Assembly (NCBI RefSeq): GCF_009371985.2
Contig: NZ_VIKU02000001.1
Span: 310,001-374,000, forward strand
Reading direction: 5' to 3'
DNA from: Pelagihabitans pacificus
GTDB lineage: Bacteria; Bacteroidota; Bacteroidia; Flavobacteriales; Flavobacteriaceae
Length of the DNA stretch: 64,000 bases
Made by a program: the position numbers and the translations under genes. The notes below the pieces were generated by a model that did no database searches, was not told the origin of the DNA, and saw only the letters and a list, made by a program, of their open reading frames with translations. Below, one piece after another: positions 41,712 to 51,888 of the stretch. How positions within the stretch are numbered: position 1 is the first letter of the stretch; the number at the start of each line of letters is the position of its first letter.

Positions 41712-43802
41712 ATGGCCACAGTTTACAAAACTCCGGGTGTTTATGTCGAGGAGATTCCAAAACTCCCGCCCTCCGTTGCCCAAGTGGAAACGGCAATTCC
41801 GGCCTTCGTAGGGTACACGGAAAAAGCAGAAAAAAGAGGGGAATCTCTCCACCTGAAACCTACCCGTATATCTTCATTACTCGAATTCAGGGAGTTCTAC
41901 GGTGGTGACCATCCGATTGACGACATAAGTGCAGTTGTTGACGAAACCAACAATTATGCGGTCGTCAGTGTAAGTATTGCCAATACGGAAAGGTACCTGC
42001 TATATGACAGTCTTCGGTTATTTTTTGATAACGGCGGTGGGGATTGCTACATAGTTTCGGTAGGGTTATTCGGAACGGCACCATCCTACGGGGACGAAAA
42101 TGCGGCACCACCTACCGGTCTCAGGGCTGGGGTGAAAGCGTTGGAAAAATATGATGAACCTACCATTATTCTATTCCCGGATGCCATCAATGTTGTTACC
42201 AACGGAAACGACGATGCCAACTTTTATAGTCTGCAACAAATGGCCTTGGAACAATGTGCCAAGCTTCAGGATAGGGTGGGACTCTTTGATCTCAAGGAAA
42301 ACATTACCGGAAACGATTTGGATACCGCCATCGAAAATTATAGAAATAATATTGGTATAAACAATCTAAAGTATGGTGCTGCCTACACTCCTTATGTGAT
42401 AGCGACCTATCCAAGGGATATCGATCTCGCTTCATTCAAGGATAATATCGATGATTCGTCAGGTGATATCGATCTGAGCCAATTGTCGTCGGAAAGTGAA
42501 CACTTAGATCTGATAAATAGTTATGAAGCAGCGGAAAGTGAGGCAACCCTTGTGGAGAATACAATCACCAGCATTAAACGAGCGAATACGACCGATGGTA
42601 ATTTTGATGATTCGGTGACGGTAGCGAACATGCCTTCAACCATCAAGGAAAAGTTCCTAGGATACAAAAATACCGTAGACGGTGCCGCTGATTCCGCCAA
42701 TGTATTGCCAGCCATCCAGGCATTGTTCGAATTTTGCCGAAACGCGATCATGAGTTTTCAAGATCTGTACAATGATCCAAACATAAGTGGTACCAATATT
42801 GCTCCTGACATCAATACGTATGCGCTATCGAGTAATATGTGGCGAGGTGCCATACGGGGCATCGTGGCAATTGAAAAAAACACTGATGTGTTCCCCTTAA
42901 ATGGGCTTACCGGAGTTACGGATGTTTATCCCTTATACCAAGATAGCGCAGGTTCTGCACCAAGTAGCGTTTGGGTAGATTCCGCCTTATCCGGCATTTC
43001 TGCAACTACTAAAGACTATGGTGATCCTACCGACACAACGGCGCATCCTGTCATGGCACGACAAATTGCGAATGATGTTTTAAAGGAATTTGAAAAATTA
43101 ATCGCGTATGCCGATGCTGTAAGGGGGGCTGCGAATAGATACAAGAAAGCGGCGCAGGATGCCCTATATGAAAGGCATCCCGTCATCAGTAATCTGGTAA
43201 AGCATATCACTAGAAGCATCAACACCTTACCCCCTAGCGGTGCTATAGCAGGTGTTTACGCAAAAGTGGATAATTCACGGGGTGTATGGAAAGCCCCTGC
43301 AAACGTAAGTTTGAATTCGGTGAGCGAACCTTCTATAGTAATCAGCCATGAAGAACAGGCGAATATCAATGTAGACGCCGTAGCGGGTAAATCTATCAAC
43401 GCTATCCGCACTTTCATCGGAAAAGGTCCCCTGGTCTGGGGAGCCAGAACGCTCGCAGGGAACGACAACGAGTGGCGTTACATCAGCGTCCGACGATTTT
43501 TCAATATGGTCGAGGAGAGCTGTAAAAAATCGACCGAGCCCTTCGTTTTTGAACCCAACGACGCCAATACATGGACCAAAGTACAGACCATGATCGAGAA
43601 CTTCCTGACCCTTCAATGGCGACAGGGAGCACTGCAGGGTGCCAAACCAGAGCATGCCTTCTACGTGGCGGTCGGTCTGGGCAAAACAATGTCGGCCGTG
43701 GATATTCTGGAAGGCAGAATGATCGTTGAAATTGGAATGGCGGTCGTACGGCCTGCAGAATTCATTATCCTACAATTCTCGCACAAGCTGGCGGAATCGT
43801 AA
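41712..43802 (+). CDS. eCIS contractile sheath protein (Pvc2/phage tail sheath-like)
   Basis: In this 696-aa protein, the N-terminal 'YKTPGVYVEEIPKLPPSVAQVETAIPAFVGYTEKA' and 'LRLFFDNGGGDCYIVSVG' are diagnostic of tail sheath subunits, as is the C-terminal domain (about 560-696: 'GPLVWGARTLAGNDNEWRYISVRRFFNMVEES', 'FLTLQWRQGALQGAKPEHAFYVAVG', 'VVRPAEFIILQF'). It polymerises around the tube and contracts to drive it through the target membrane. It is longer than classical sheaths because of an insert in the middle (about residues 220-480). Only one sheath gene is present; PVC-type loci have three. Confidence 0.95.
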   Translation: MATVYKTPGVYVEEIPKLPPSVAQVETAIPAFVGYTEKAEKRGESLHLKPTRISSLLEFREFYGGDHPIDDISAVVDETNNYAVVSVSIANTERYLLYDSLRLFFDNGGGDCYIVSVGLFGTAPSYGDENAAPPTGLRAGVKALEKYDEPTIILFPDAINVVTNGNDDANFYSLQQMALEQCAKLQDRVGLFDLKENITGNDLDTAIENYRNNIGINNLKYGAAYTPYVIATYPRDIDLASFKDNIDDSSGDIDLSQLSSESEHLDLINSYEAAESEATLVENTITSIKRANTTDGNFDDSVTVANMPSTIKEKFLGYKNTVDGAADSANVLPAIQALFEFCRNAIMSFQDLYNDPNISGTNIAPDINTYALSSNMWRGAIRGIVAIEKNTDVFPLNGLTGVTDVYPLYQDSAGSAPSSVWVDSALSGISATTKDYGDPTDTTAHPVMARQIANDVLKEFEKLIAYADAVRGAANRYKKAAQDALYERHPVISNLVKHITRSINTLPPSGAIAGVYAKVDNSRGVWKAPANVSLNSVSEPSIVISHEEQANINVDAVAGKSINAIRTFIGKGPLVWGARTLAGNDNEWRYISVRRFFNMVEESCKKSTEPFVFEPNDANTWTKVQTMIENFLTLQWRQGALQGAKPEHAFYVAVGLGKTMSAVDILEGRMIVEIGMAVVRPAEFIILQFSHKLAES

Positions 43803-43847
43803 TCGGGAAGTTTCAAACAAAAAAATAATCTATAAATAAACAGTATC

Positions 43848-44276
43848 ATGGAAACATATCCATTAACTAAATTTCATTTCAGGGTTGACTGGAGTGGCGC
43901 CAAAATTGGATTTACCGAAGTCACCGGGTTAGACTTTCAGGTGGAGCCCATAGAGTATCGCGAAGGCAGCAGTCCGGAATACCACAAAATCAAGATGCCC
44001 GGCATGCACAAGTTCAGCAACATCACATTGAAACGCGGCACTTATTCCGGCGATATCGATTTCTATAATTGGATGAAAACCATCAACCTCACCAATGTGG
44101 AACGCAGGGATATCACCATTAGTCTTTTGAATGAGGAACACGAGCCCGTCATGACTTGGGGCATCAAGAACGCATTTCCGATCAAGGTACAGGCGAGCGA
44201 CCTAAAGGCAGATGGCAATGAGATTGCAGTGGAGACATTGGAATTGGCCCATGAAGGCCTGAAGATCATCGAATAG
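43848..44276 (+). CDS. eCIS inner tube protein (Pvc1-like)
   Basis: The 142-aa protein has the Hcp-like tail-tube pattern: 'LTKFHFRVDWSGAKIGFTEVTGLDFQVEPIEYREGSSPEY', 'KMPGMHKFSNITLKRGTYSGDIDFYNWM', and a C-terminal strand 'IAVETLELAHEGLKII'. Hexamer rings of it stack to form the tube that carries cargo. It lies 45 bases after the sheath gene and is probably the main tube protein of the pair. Confidence 0.95.
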   Translation: METYPLTKFHFRVDWSGAKIGFTEVTGLDFQVEPIEYREGSSPEYHKIKMPGMHKFSNITLKRGTYSGDIDFYNWMKTINLTNVERRDITISLLNEEHEPVMTWGIKNAFPIKVQASDLKADGNEIAVETLELAHEGLKIIE

Positions 44277-44298
44277 ACATCTCACAGATATACCCATT

Positions 44299-44766
44299 GT
44301 GGCAAAGGATGATTTACATAAAGCAGGGGGGTATTATCCTCCCGTGGGCTTTCACTTTAGGGTCGAGTTCATCAATATCGGCAATGACAACGATGTACGT
44401 TTTCAAAGTGTCGGGGGACTCAATATGGAACTTGATGTGGAAAATATCAAGGAAGGCGGCCAAAACTTGTTCGAGCACAAACTCCCAGGCCGAAGTAAAT
44501 TCTCGGACCTTTCCCTAAAAAGAGGGTTACTGCTCGATTCAGAACTTATCAAGTGGGTGAAAAGTGCCTTGTACGATAGGGAGTACGAGCCTGCCGAAAT
44601 GAACATCAGCCTCCTGAATAGCGACCATGACCCCCTCATGACCTGGAAGGTCTTCAAAGCCTGGCCTCGAAAATGGAATGTCAGCGATCTCAACGCAAGT
44701 GAGAATTCAGTCATGGTCGAAACCCTCGAAATAGCCTACAATTATTTCACCGTTCAAAAAGGATAG
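44299..44766 (+). CDS. eCIS tube initiator or second tube protein (Pvc5-like)
   Basis: The 155-aa protein is homologous in pattern to the tube protein before it ('PPVGFHFRVEFINIGNDNDVRFQSVGGLNMELDVE', 'LPGRSKFSDLSLKRGLLL', 'SVMVETLEIAYNYFTVQ'). It starts with GTG at 44299. In PVC-like particles the second tube protein nucleates the tube on the baseplate hub. It has a longer N-terminus than its neighbour (KDDLHKAGGYYP). Confidence 0.92.
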   Translation: MAKDDLHKAGGYYPPVGFHFRVEFINIGNDNDVRFQSVGGLNMELDVENIKEGGQNLFEHKLPGRSKFSDLSLKRGLLLDSELIKWVKSALYDREYEPAEMNISLLNSDHDPLMTWKVFKAWPRKWNVSDLNASENSVMVETLEIAYNYFTVQKG

Positions 44767-44767
44767 G

Positions 44768-44953
44768 ATGTCTTTGAAAATTAACCATTTAAAAGTGAGT
44801 ATCACTGTCAATCAAGCCAAGTCCGAAGGAGGAGAAGGTAGTAGTACCCCTGTTTCAGAACAGGATGCTGGTAAAAAGGCCGATCCCGAGAAACTGGCAA
44901 AAGATGTCGTAGAGCAAGTTATGCGAATCATGGAGGATAAAAAAGAACGATAA
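44768..44953 (+). CDS. Small eCIS protein (DUF5908/Pvc6-like)
   Basis: The 61-aa protein starts 'MSLKINHLKVSITVNQA', the short beta start of DUF5908 proteins in contractile-system loci, then a low-complexity linker and a charged helix ('KLAKDVVEQVMRIMEDKKER'). It starts 2 bases after the tube gene and overlaps the LysM gene by one base (TAATG). Its exact role is unknown. Confidence 0.75.
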   Translation: MSLKINHLKVSITVNQAKSEGGEGSSTPVSEQDAGKKADPEKLAKDVVEQVMRIMEDKKER

Positions 44954-45645
44954 TGGCACTTGGAAAACTGGAAAAACTTAAAATAATCGCCTTTAAGAAT
45001 GCGGACTATTCCGATGCGCCCAGTGAACAGGAAACCTTTACGGCAATGCTCAACCCGGAGACTTATTCATTGGACTATAAGGTAGAGTATCAGGATGGTC
45101 AGGGACAGGGCACCAGTAGCTCGCAGCAACGCTTCTCGGTCAAAAAGCCAGAGGAATTTGCCTTTGAATTATTGATCGATAGTTCCGGGATCATCGATGG
45201 CAAGCCAAGGGAATCGATCGAGGACGATATCACCGAATTACGAGATCTTTTGCTCAAATACGAGGGGGATATCCATGAACCGAAACACTTCCAAGTACTC
45301 TGGGGAAGCTTGCTTTTCAAAGGGCGTTGTACCGGACTCAATATCAATTTCAAGCTCTTCAACCCCGACGGGAAGCCTATCAGGGCCCTATGCAAGGTTA
45401 CCTTTACCGGAAGCGTCGAAGACAACCTACGAACGGCGGAGGAACGCAGGGAATCGCCCGATATGACCCATTATCGATTGATAAAGTCAGGGGATACCCT
45501 GCCGATGATGTGTTACAAAATTTATGGAAGTTCCAGTTACTATTTACAAGTAGCACAAGTCAATAAACTCCCCAATTTTAGAAATCTCCCACCGGGAACC
45601 GAAATCTTTTTTCCTCCCATCACGAAAAACACCCCTGTAGCATGA
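44953..45645 (+). CDS. eCIS baseplate hub/LysM protein (Pvc7-like, gp53-like)
   Basis: In this 230-aa protein, the N-terminus 'LEKLKIIAFKN', 'FTAMLNPETYSLDYKVEYQD' and 'FELLIDSSGIID' match the contractile-system LysM protein family. The C-terminal LysM domain is at about 170-225 ('HYRLIKSGDTLPMMCYKIYGSSSYYLQVAQVNKL', 'PPGTEIFFPP'). It sits between tube, sheath and spike in PVC particles. It overlaps the next gene by 4 bases. Confidence 0.92.
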   Translation: MALGKLEKLKIIAFKNADYSDAPSEQETFTAMLNPETYSLDYKVEYQDGQGQGTSSSQQRFSVKKPEEFAFELLIDSSGIIDGKPRESIEDDITELRDLLLKYEGDIHEPKHFQVLWGSLLFKGRCTGLNINFKLFNPDGKPIRALCKVTFTGSVEDNLRTAEERRESPDMTHYRLIKSGDTLPMMCYKIYGSSSYYLQVAQVNKLPNFRNLPPGTEIFFPPITKNTPVA

Positions 45646-47387
45646 GCGAAGTGAATACCATACCGAGTACGGCACCAAAATCGGTTTCCACCTTTACGAT
45701 TTTGGTCGATGGCAATAAAATTTCAGAACAGTTCAAAGTACTGAGCATTGTTATACAAAAGGAAATCAATAGTATTACAAAGGCTACTGTTTTATTACAG
45801 GATGGTTCGGCGGCGGAACAGGGCTTTACTACCAGTAATAGTGAGGAACTCGTGCCCGGCAAACCAATTGAAATACAGGCGGGGTATCAAAACGACGAGG
45901 AAACGGTCTTTAAGGGTATTACGGTAAAGCACAGCATAAAAGTAAGAAAGAACGTTTCCGCTTTGGTGGTAGAATGCAGGCACGAAGCGATTAAGATGAC
46001 CACCAAGCTCAACAACAACTATTTCCATGATACCAAGGATGATGAAATCGCAGATCAACTTTGTCGCGATCACGGATTGACGCTTAAAGCCGATAGTACA
46101 CAAATGACCCATAAAGAGGTAGTGCAATTCAACTGCACCGATTGGGACTTTATGGCATGTAGGGCCGAGGAAAATGGTTTTTGGATAACCACCACGGAAG
46201 GCACTACCGTTGGTTTTAAGGCACCCGATTTTTCACAGGAACCGGTCCTGACCTTGGCATACGGTGCCACCATTAAGGAACTCGATGCGGAAATCGATGC
46301 CAGACACCAGTACGAGGCCCTGAAATCGATCGGCTGGAGTCCGGCGGATCAAGAGGCCGTTAACAGTGAAGCCCAAGACCCAGGGGTACCGGCGGCGGGA
46401 AACCTGGCCGCCACGGATTTGGCGGCCACCACCGATAATAATGAGCTTGAGATACGGCATGCCGCCTTGGGTGCCGAAGAACTCCAAATTTGGGCCAATA
46501 GCACCTTGCAAAAGCAGCGTTTGGCCAAAATAAAGGGAAAGCTCAAAATCGACGGTATTCACACCCCTTTACCTGGGCAACTAATCGAATTGCAAAATGT
46601 AGGGGAACGTTTTGAGGGAAAAGTAATGGTATCCGGAGTACGCCATCATATAGAAAAAGGAAATTGGGAAACGTTCATTCAGTTCGGTGAAGTTCCGGAG
46701 CGATTTGCGGAAAAATTCGAGCTCGAACAGCCACTCGCATCGGGTCTACTTCCGGCCGTACAGGGATTGCATATCGGTATCGTGACGGCCCTTGAGGATC
46801 CCGATGCCGAGGAGCGGATTCAGGTGCGATTGCCCATGGTACACGACAGCGATGAAGGTACCTGGATGCGGCTTTGTTCCTTGGATGCCGGCGAGAACAG
46901 AGGTTGGGTCTCCCGTCCGGAAATCGCGGATGAGGTGATTGTCGGATTCTTGAATGCCGACCCACGTTTCGGAGTCATTTTAGGGAAAGTACATAGCAGC
47001 AAAAACACCGCCCCGTTCCCTGCGGCCGACGACAACCATGAGAAAGGTTACCTATCAAGGGAGGGACTGAAATTACTATTTGATGATGATAAAAAATCGA
47101 TCTTGTTGGAAACCCCCGGGGGCCACAAATTCTTTATGAACGATGATGACAGCAGTATTACGTTGGAAGACAGCAACGGTAACAAGTTGATTATGAACAA
47201 TAGCGGCATCGAAATAGAAAGCATGAAGGATGTCAAGCTCAATGCCTCTGTGAACCTGCAAATGGAATCGGGCGCCAATGCTGAAATCAAGGGAGGAGCC
47301 AATGCGAAATTCGAGGGAAGCGCAGCGGCTGAATTATCATCTAGCGGAGCCACAACGGTAAAAGGAAGTATTCTACAATTAAATTAG
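45642..47387 (+). CDS. eCIS spike protein (VgrG/Pvc8-like)
   Basis: The 581-aa protein has a gp27-like hub at about residues 1-350 and a gp5-like OB fold at about 375-470 ('LHIGIVTALEDPDAEERIQVRLPMV', 'LCSLDAGENRGWVSRPEIADEVIVGFLNADPRFGVILGKVHS'). The triple-stranded needle follows, with short repeating beta steps ('LNASVNLQMESGANAEIKGGANAKFEGS'). It trimerises at the tip of the tube. It ends 5 bases before the PAAR gene, which sharpens the point. No effector domain is joined to it. Confidence 0.95.
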   Translation: MSEVNTIPSTAPKSVSTFTILVDGNKISEQFKVLSIVIQKEINSITKATVLLQDGSAAEQGFTTSNSEELVPGKPIEIQAGYQNDEETVFKGITVKHSIKVRKNVSALVVECRHEAIKMTTKLNNNYFHDTKDDEIADQLCRDHGLTLKADSTQMTHKEVVQFNCTDWDFMACRAEENGFWITTTEGTTVGFKAPDFSQEPVLTLAYGATIKELDAEIDARHQYEALKSIGWSPADQEAVNSEAQDPGVPAAGNLAATDLAATTDNNELEIRHAALGAEELQIWANSTLQKQRLAKIKGKLKIDGIHTPLPGQLIELQNVGERFEGKVMVSGVRHHIEKGNWETFIQFGEVPERFAEKFELEQPLASGLLPAVQGLHIGIVTALEDPDAEERIQVRLPMVHDSDEGTWMRLCSLDAGENRGWVSRPEIADEVIVGFLNADPRFGVILGKVHSSKNTAPFPAADDNHEKGYLSREGLKLLFDDDKKSILLETPGGHKFFMNDDDSSITLEDSNGNKLIMNNSGIEIESMKDVKLNASVNLQMESGANAEIKGGANAKFEGSAAAELSSSGATTVKGSILQLN

Positions 47388-47392
47388 AAAAT

Positions 47393-47686
47393 ATGGGAGC
47401 ACCCGCAGCAAGAATAACCGATATGCATGTTTGTCCAATGGTGAACCCCGGTGGCGTACCCCATGTGGGCGGACCTATCTTACCTCCCGGGGCAGCTACG
47501 GTATTGATCGGGGGGATGCCGGCGGCACGTGTGGGAGATATGTGTACCTGTGTCGGCCCGCCAGATACGATTATCGCGGGATCATCGACCGTCATGATCG
47601 GTGGGATGCCTGCTGCCCGCATGGGGGATTCAACGGCCCATGGAGGAACCATCGTCGCAGGGGCCCCTACAGTTTTAATCGGATAA
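47393..47686 (+). CDS. PAAR-repeat spike tip protein (Pvc10-like)
   Basis: The 97-aa protein has three PAAR-type motifs (PAARITD, PAARVGD, PAARMGD) and the metal-binding His/Cys pattern ('MHVCPMV', 'MCTCVGPP', 'STAHGG'). It forms the pointed cone on the spike. There is no C-terminal toxin domain. It is co-transcribed between the spike and gp25 genes. Confidence 0.95.
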   Translation: MGAPAARITDMHVCPMVNPGGVPHVGGPILPPGAATVLIGGMPAARVGDMCTCVGPPDTIIAGSSTVMIGGMPAARMGDSTAHGGTIVAGAPTVLIG

Positions 47687-47690
47687 GGAA

Positions 47691-48140
47691 ATGGCAATGG
47701 AAAATGCGAATAGTTTTATAGGGGTAGGATGGAGTTTCCCTCCATCGTTCAATCGCGAGACGGGACGGGTAGAAACCACCAAATTGTATGATGATATCCA
47801 AAAAAGCCTGGAGATTTTACTGACTACCAGACCAGGGGAACGGGTGATGCAGCCCAAATATGGCTGTCATATGGAACCTTTGTTGTTTGAATCGCTGGAT
47901 ACCGGTACCAAAACCATGATCAAGGAGCGAATAAAAACGGCCATCCTATATTTCGAACCCCGGATAGAGGCCAAGAAAATTACCCTGGATGACTCCAGGC
48001 AAAACGAAGGTGTTTTGTTAATCTCCCTAGAGTACGTGGTCAGTGCCACCAACAGCAGGTTCAACTTTGTATTCCCCTTCTATAGTGAAGAAGCAACGGA
48101 AATGAATATTCTAACCATCAATCATCCATTAGCGGTCTAA
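47691..48140 (+). CDS. Baseplate wedge protein gp25 (Pvc9-like)
   Basis: The 149-aa protein carries the gp25/GPW signature: 'IGVGWSFPPSFN', 'DIQKSLEILLTTRPGERVMQPKYGCHMEPLLFES' and 'NEGVLLISLEYVVSATNSRFNFVFPFY'. It links sheath and baseplate and forms the sheath-start ring. It lies 4 bases after the PAAR gene. Confidence 0.95.
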   Translation: MAMENANSFIGVGWSFPPSFNRETGRVETTKLYDDIQKSLEILLTTRPGERVMQPKYGCHMEPLLFESLDTGTKTMIKERIKTAILYFEPRIEAKKITLDDSRQNEGVLLISLEYVVSATNSRFNFVFPFYSEEATEMNILTINHPLAV

Positions 48141-48141
48141 A

Positions 48142-51100
48142 ATGAGCGACTGTTCAAAAAATAAAAATCCATTGATTAGAAACGGCACCAGTCAAGGCCA
48201 AAGGGCCTTGGCAAAACTCAGTCCGACTTCAGTGGAGATTCTGGATAAATCTACCGAAGACTGGATGGTTTGGGCAGCTAAATTTTCGGATCATGTAGGG
48301 TATACAGCCTCCAACAATGCGAGTGTAGGTACTATGAAACCTTTCTTTCACTCGAATATCAGTGCACAGTTGGCATTGGTGGCCAGCTATTCTCCGGAGC
48401 AGCTGTCAAGATACATCAGGGAAGTACTGTTATTTTTGGAAACCGAGGACGTTGGCCTCAAGGGCAAATATACCGAGCTTTTCGATATCATCTTCTCCTA
48501 TTTCAGCGTGGTGGACCGTCTTTTTAAATTGACCCAAACCGATACCGAATACAACAGCATCCTTTTACATCATATTCGTGCCAAGTTATTACCGTTGGAA
48601 TCAAGGGCCTTCAGTTACTACAAAGTTTCGCTCAATCCGCCCACGGGGCAAGTTTTGATCGTTACCGGCCCGGAGAGCGACCTGGAAATCTTTCATGAGC
48701 CGCTCGTTGCACACGAAGCTTTCATTGCCTCCGGTTTATCCGACTTAAATGGCGCGCGTTACGATGCCAGCTTGGACTTCGCCACTTATTACGGTCTGAT
48801 TTTGCCAGATGAATCTATTTTCGGAGGTGAAACCAGTTTTATAAAACGCATCAAATATGTGACCCAGCACAATTTCTTCACCAGCATTCTGGATGAGATC
48901 AGTGCTTCTGCTACCTTTATCACAAGGCATTCCCAGAAATATCTCAGTAAGTACCTCACCGATTGGCCTGAGCACCAACCGAATTACGCACTTTACCTCA
49001 CTTGGCTGCAGTTATTGGAAGATACTAAAGCCCATTTAAATGAGCTCACAGGACGACATTTGGATTTCTACTACAAAAACGTACTCCGATTACAACCCTT
49101 GGCGCAATCCCCGGATGCCGCCTTTTTGGTAATGGAACTAAACAAGGTAACGGCAACCTATGCAGTAAAGGATGCTACCGTATTTCTAGGGCCCAAAGAC
49201 GACAATGGTGACATCATTACCTATGAGAGCATTCGTGAAACTGTGCTCAACAAAGCTAAAATCAAACATCTGGCCGCCCTGTATTACGGTGGACCGGAAG
49301 ATACTATAGGAACCCAAATTAATGATGGGAGGCTATTTGCGGCTCCGATAATCAACAGTGCCGATGGTCTGGGCGCGGAACTGGCCGATGATGTCATTGC
49401 TTGGCATCCCTTTCATATAAAAGAGTATGTAAATGCGGAATTGGCCCATATCAACATGCCGAAAGCAGAAGTTGGTTTTGCCATTGCCTCCCACTATTTA
49501 AGATTAAGGGAAGGTGAGCGGGAAATCACCTTGACCCTGAACTTGAGCAAGTCGCTTACGTTAAGTAATACAGAATACCGTGCCTATATCACGACCGAAA
49601 AGGAATGGTTGGAACTCGATACGCTTGCTACACAGACCGGGCCCTCCCTAAACCAGATGAGATTCGTACTTTCCATCCCGGCCGATAAAGACCCTATTGT
49701 TGCTTACGACAAGGAGGTACATATGGGAAGTCTTACCGCCACCGAACCGGTATTGAAAATTGTCTTGAATCATACCGATGGTTCAAACTTTCCGTACAGT
49801 ACCCTGAGCGATACTTTGATCTATTCGGTACTTCTAAATGTCAGGGTCGGGGATATTAACGGTAGCTATAACGAAAAAGGCGTCAAAAACCTCGAATTAC
49901 ATAACGATGCAAGTCCGTTGAACCCTTCCAAACCGTTCCATCCTTGGGGTCCGGAGCCTACCGTCGGCAATTCTTTTATTATCGGTAGTGATGAGATTTT
50001 TTACAAGCCGGGGGCCAAACTACAACTGAATTTTAAGTGGAAAGATTTACCGCTTACCACTTCGGGAACCATAGACACGGGTGCAATCGATTTTGATGGA
50101 TATGGTGGCGCACCCTACGTATCCTTCAACAGTGTTGCGGGCCCTGTCACTCCAAATATCAAAATCCTGAAGCTTAGCAAAAACAAATGGGAAGAGCTTC
50201 AAGACGAAAAAAGCGTATTTATCCCGTCGTCAAGTAGCAGTGTGTCCCAGGAAGTCGGTTTGGAACTAAATCTGTCCGGTTCCACGGAAAAAGAAATGTT
50301 CTTATCCAAAGACGAAGACTGGAAAACCTACGGAGCAAATTCCAGTAAAGGTTTTTTGAAAATAAGTCTAAACCATGACTTTGGGCATCGGGACTATTAC
50401 AATGCATTGATCAGTTACTCCAAAGTTGAAGGGAATACGATCACCGCTCCAAAGTACCCTTACAAACCCACTTTAGAAGCGTTTAACATCGGCTACGAAG
50501 CCAGTTGTCAACTGAATATCAACACTTCCAGTACCACCACCTTCAAAAACAGGCCCCTCGAGTTTTATCATGTAGGTCCTTTTGGCGATAGCGAACAACA
50601 CAAGGCACTGCAGAAAACAAATCCAAAATTAGTGCCCAAGTTTCTAAGCAAAACCGGTGGCACCTACAAGCCCCAAGGCAGTTTGTTTATCGGACTGGAA
50701 AATTTAGCTCCCGGGGATACCCAATCCATCCTATTTCAGTTACAGGAAGGAAGCGAGGCCCCGTTACTGGAAAAACCGGAGGAACACCTCTTTTGGGAAT
50801 ATCTCGGTGAAAATAATGTGTGGAAGACCTTCGACGAAGATGGCGTCGGCGACAATACCAGTGGTTTGATCGAATCGGGAATTATCAATTTTATCATCCC
50901 AAAAGACGCAAGCCTGGAACATACCGCCTTGGAGAATACCCTTATATGGATTCGATGTTCGGTAAAAGAGGCCCCCGATGCGGTAGCCAAAATCATCGGT
51001 ATCTACCCTAACGCCATCAAGGTACAGCGGGTGATACCAGACACCAAGGAATACGAATCGATGTTGACGGCCGCAGGAGAAATCAAGAAACTTCAATTAC

Positions 51101-51888
51101 CCGAAGCGAAGGTCAAAAAAATAGAGCAGCCCTATACCAGTTTTGATGGAAAACCCACCGAAGACGACGAAGCATTCTACCTTAGGGCCTCCGAACGGTT
51201 ACGACACAAGGATAGGGCCATTATGATTTGGGATTTTGAACGTCTGATACTTCAGTCTTTTCCCGAAATCTATAAGGTGAAGTGTTTGAACCACACCAAA
51301 ATCACAGGTTCGCTCAGCGAAGGAACTTTAGTGTATAACGAGGTGGCGCCAGGGCACGTTTCCGTTATCACCATACCCGACCTGGCGAATAGAAATGACA
51401 TCGATCCCCTAAAGCCCTATACCAAGAAGAGTACTTTAAAGGACATCGGGGAATTTTTAAGGCAACGGTCTTCCTGCCAGGTTCAGATTCATACGGCACA
51501 ACCCGATTTTGAAGAAGTAAAGGTAAAGTGTTCGATTACCTTAAGGGACGAGTTTCCCGATATCAACTACTACAAAGGGGTAATTCAAAACGATATCATG
51601 AATTTCCTTAGTCCGTGGGCCTTTGCCTCCGATACCGACCTGAATTTTGGAGGCAGCGTGCATCAATCGGTCTTGATCGATTTTATTGAAGAATTACCCT
51701 ATGTCGATTTCTTGACCGACTTTGAACTCTTCCATATCAAATCCTCCGGGGAAACCACCAAAGTAGATGAAGTCATCGCCTCCACGGCAAGGTCTATTTT
51801 GGTTTCGGTTCCGGCCATTGAACACGATTTAGCAGTGGGTCTAAAGGCCCCCGAAACAGTTTCCGAGATAGATTGTAACGATGAATGA
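48142..51888 (+). CDS. eCIS baseplate wedge protein, baseplate-J-like (Pvc11-like)
   Basis: In this 1248-aa protein, the C-terminal third carries the baseplate J pattern (about residues 1010-1230: 'YLRASERLRHKDRAIMIWDFERLILQSFPEIYKVKCLNH', 'VSVITIPDLANR', 'IGEFLRQRSSCQVQIHTAQPDFEEVKVKC', 'INYYKGVIQNDIMNFLSPW'). The long N-terminal part is unrecognised and specific to eCIS. Together with the Pvc12-like protein it builds the baseplate ring. It overlaps that gene by 8 bases. Confidence 0.9.
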   Translation: MSDCSKNKNPLIRNGTSQGQRALAKLSPTSVEILDKSTEDWMVWAAKFSDHVGYTASNNASVGTMKPFFHSNISAQLALVASYSPEQLSRYIREVLLFLETEDVGLKGKYTELFDIIFSYFSVVDRLFKLTQTDTEYNSILLHHIRAKLLPLESRAFSYYKVSLNPPTGQVLIVTGPESDLEIFHEPLVAHEAFIASGLSDLNGARYDASLDFATYYGLILPDESIFGGETSFIKRIKYVTQHNFFTSILDEISASATFITRHSQKYLSKYLTDWPEHQPNYALYLTWLQLLEDTKAHLNELTGRHLDFYYKNVLRLQPLAQSPDAAFLVMELNKVTATYAVKDATVFLGPKDDNGDIITYESIRETVLNKAKIKHLAALYYGGPEDTIGTQINDGRLFAAPIINSADGLGAELADDVIAWHPFHIKEYVNAELAHINMPKAEVGFAIASHYLRLREGEREITLTLNLSKSLTLSNTEYRAYITTEKEWLELDTLATQTGPSLNQMRFVLSIPADKDPIVAYDKEVHMGSLTATEPVLKIVLNHTDGSNFPYSTLSDTLIYSVLLNVRVGDINGSYNEKGVKNLELHNDASPLNPSKPFHPWGPEPTVGNSFIIGSDEIFYKPGAKLQLNFKWKDLPLTTSGTIDTGAIDFDGYGGAPYVSFNSVAGPVTPNIKILKLSKNKWEELQDEKSVFIPSSSSSVSQEVGLELNLSGSTEKEMFLSKDEDWKTYGANSSKGFLKISLNHDFGHRDYYNALISYSKVEGNTITAPKYPYKPTLEAFNIGYEASCQLNINTSSTTTFKNRPLEFYHVGPFGDSEQHKALQKTNPKLVPKFLSKTGGTYKPQGSLFIGLENLAPGDTQSILFQLQEGSEAPLLEKPEEHLFWEYLGENNVWKTFDEDGVGDNTSGLIESGIINFIIPKDASLEHTALENTLIWIRCSVKEAPDAVAKIIGIYPNAIKVQRVIPDTKEYESMLTAAGEIKKLQLPEAKVKKIEQPYTSFDGKPTEDDEAFYLRASERLRHKDRAIMIWDFERLILQSFPEIYKVKCLNHTKITGSLSEGTLVYNEVAPGHVSVITIPDLANRNDIDPLKPYTKKSTLKDIGEFLRQRSSCQVQIHTAQPDFEEVKVKCSITLRDEFPDINYYKGVIQNDIMNFLSPWAFASDTDLNFGGSVHQSVLIDFIEELPYVDFLTDFELFHIKSSGETTKVDEVIASTARSILVSVPAIEHDLAVGLKAPETVSEIDCNDE

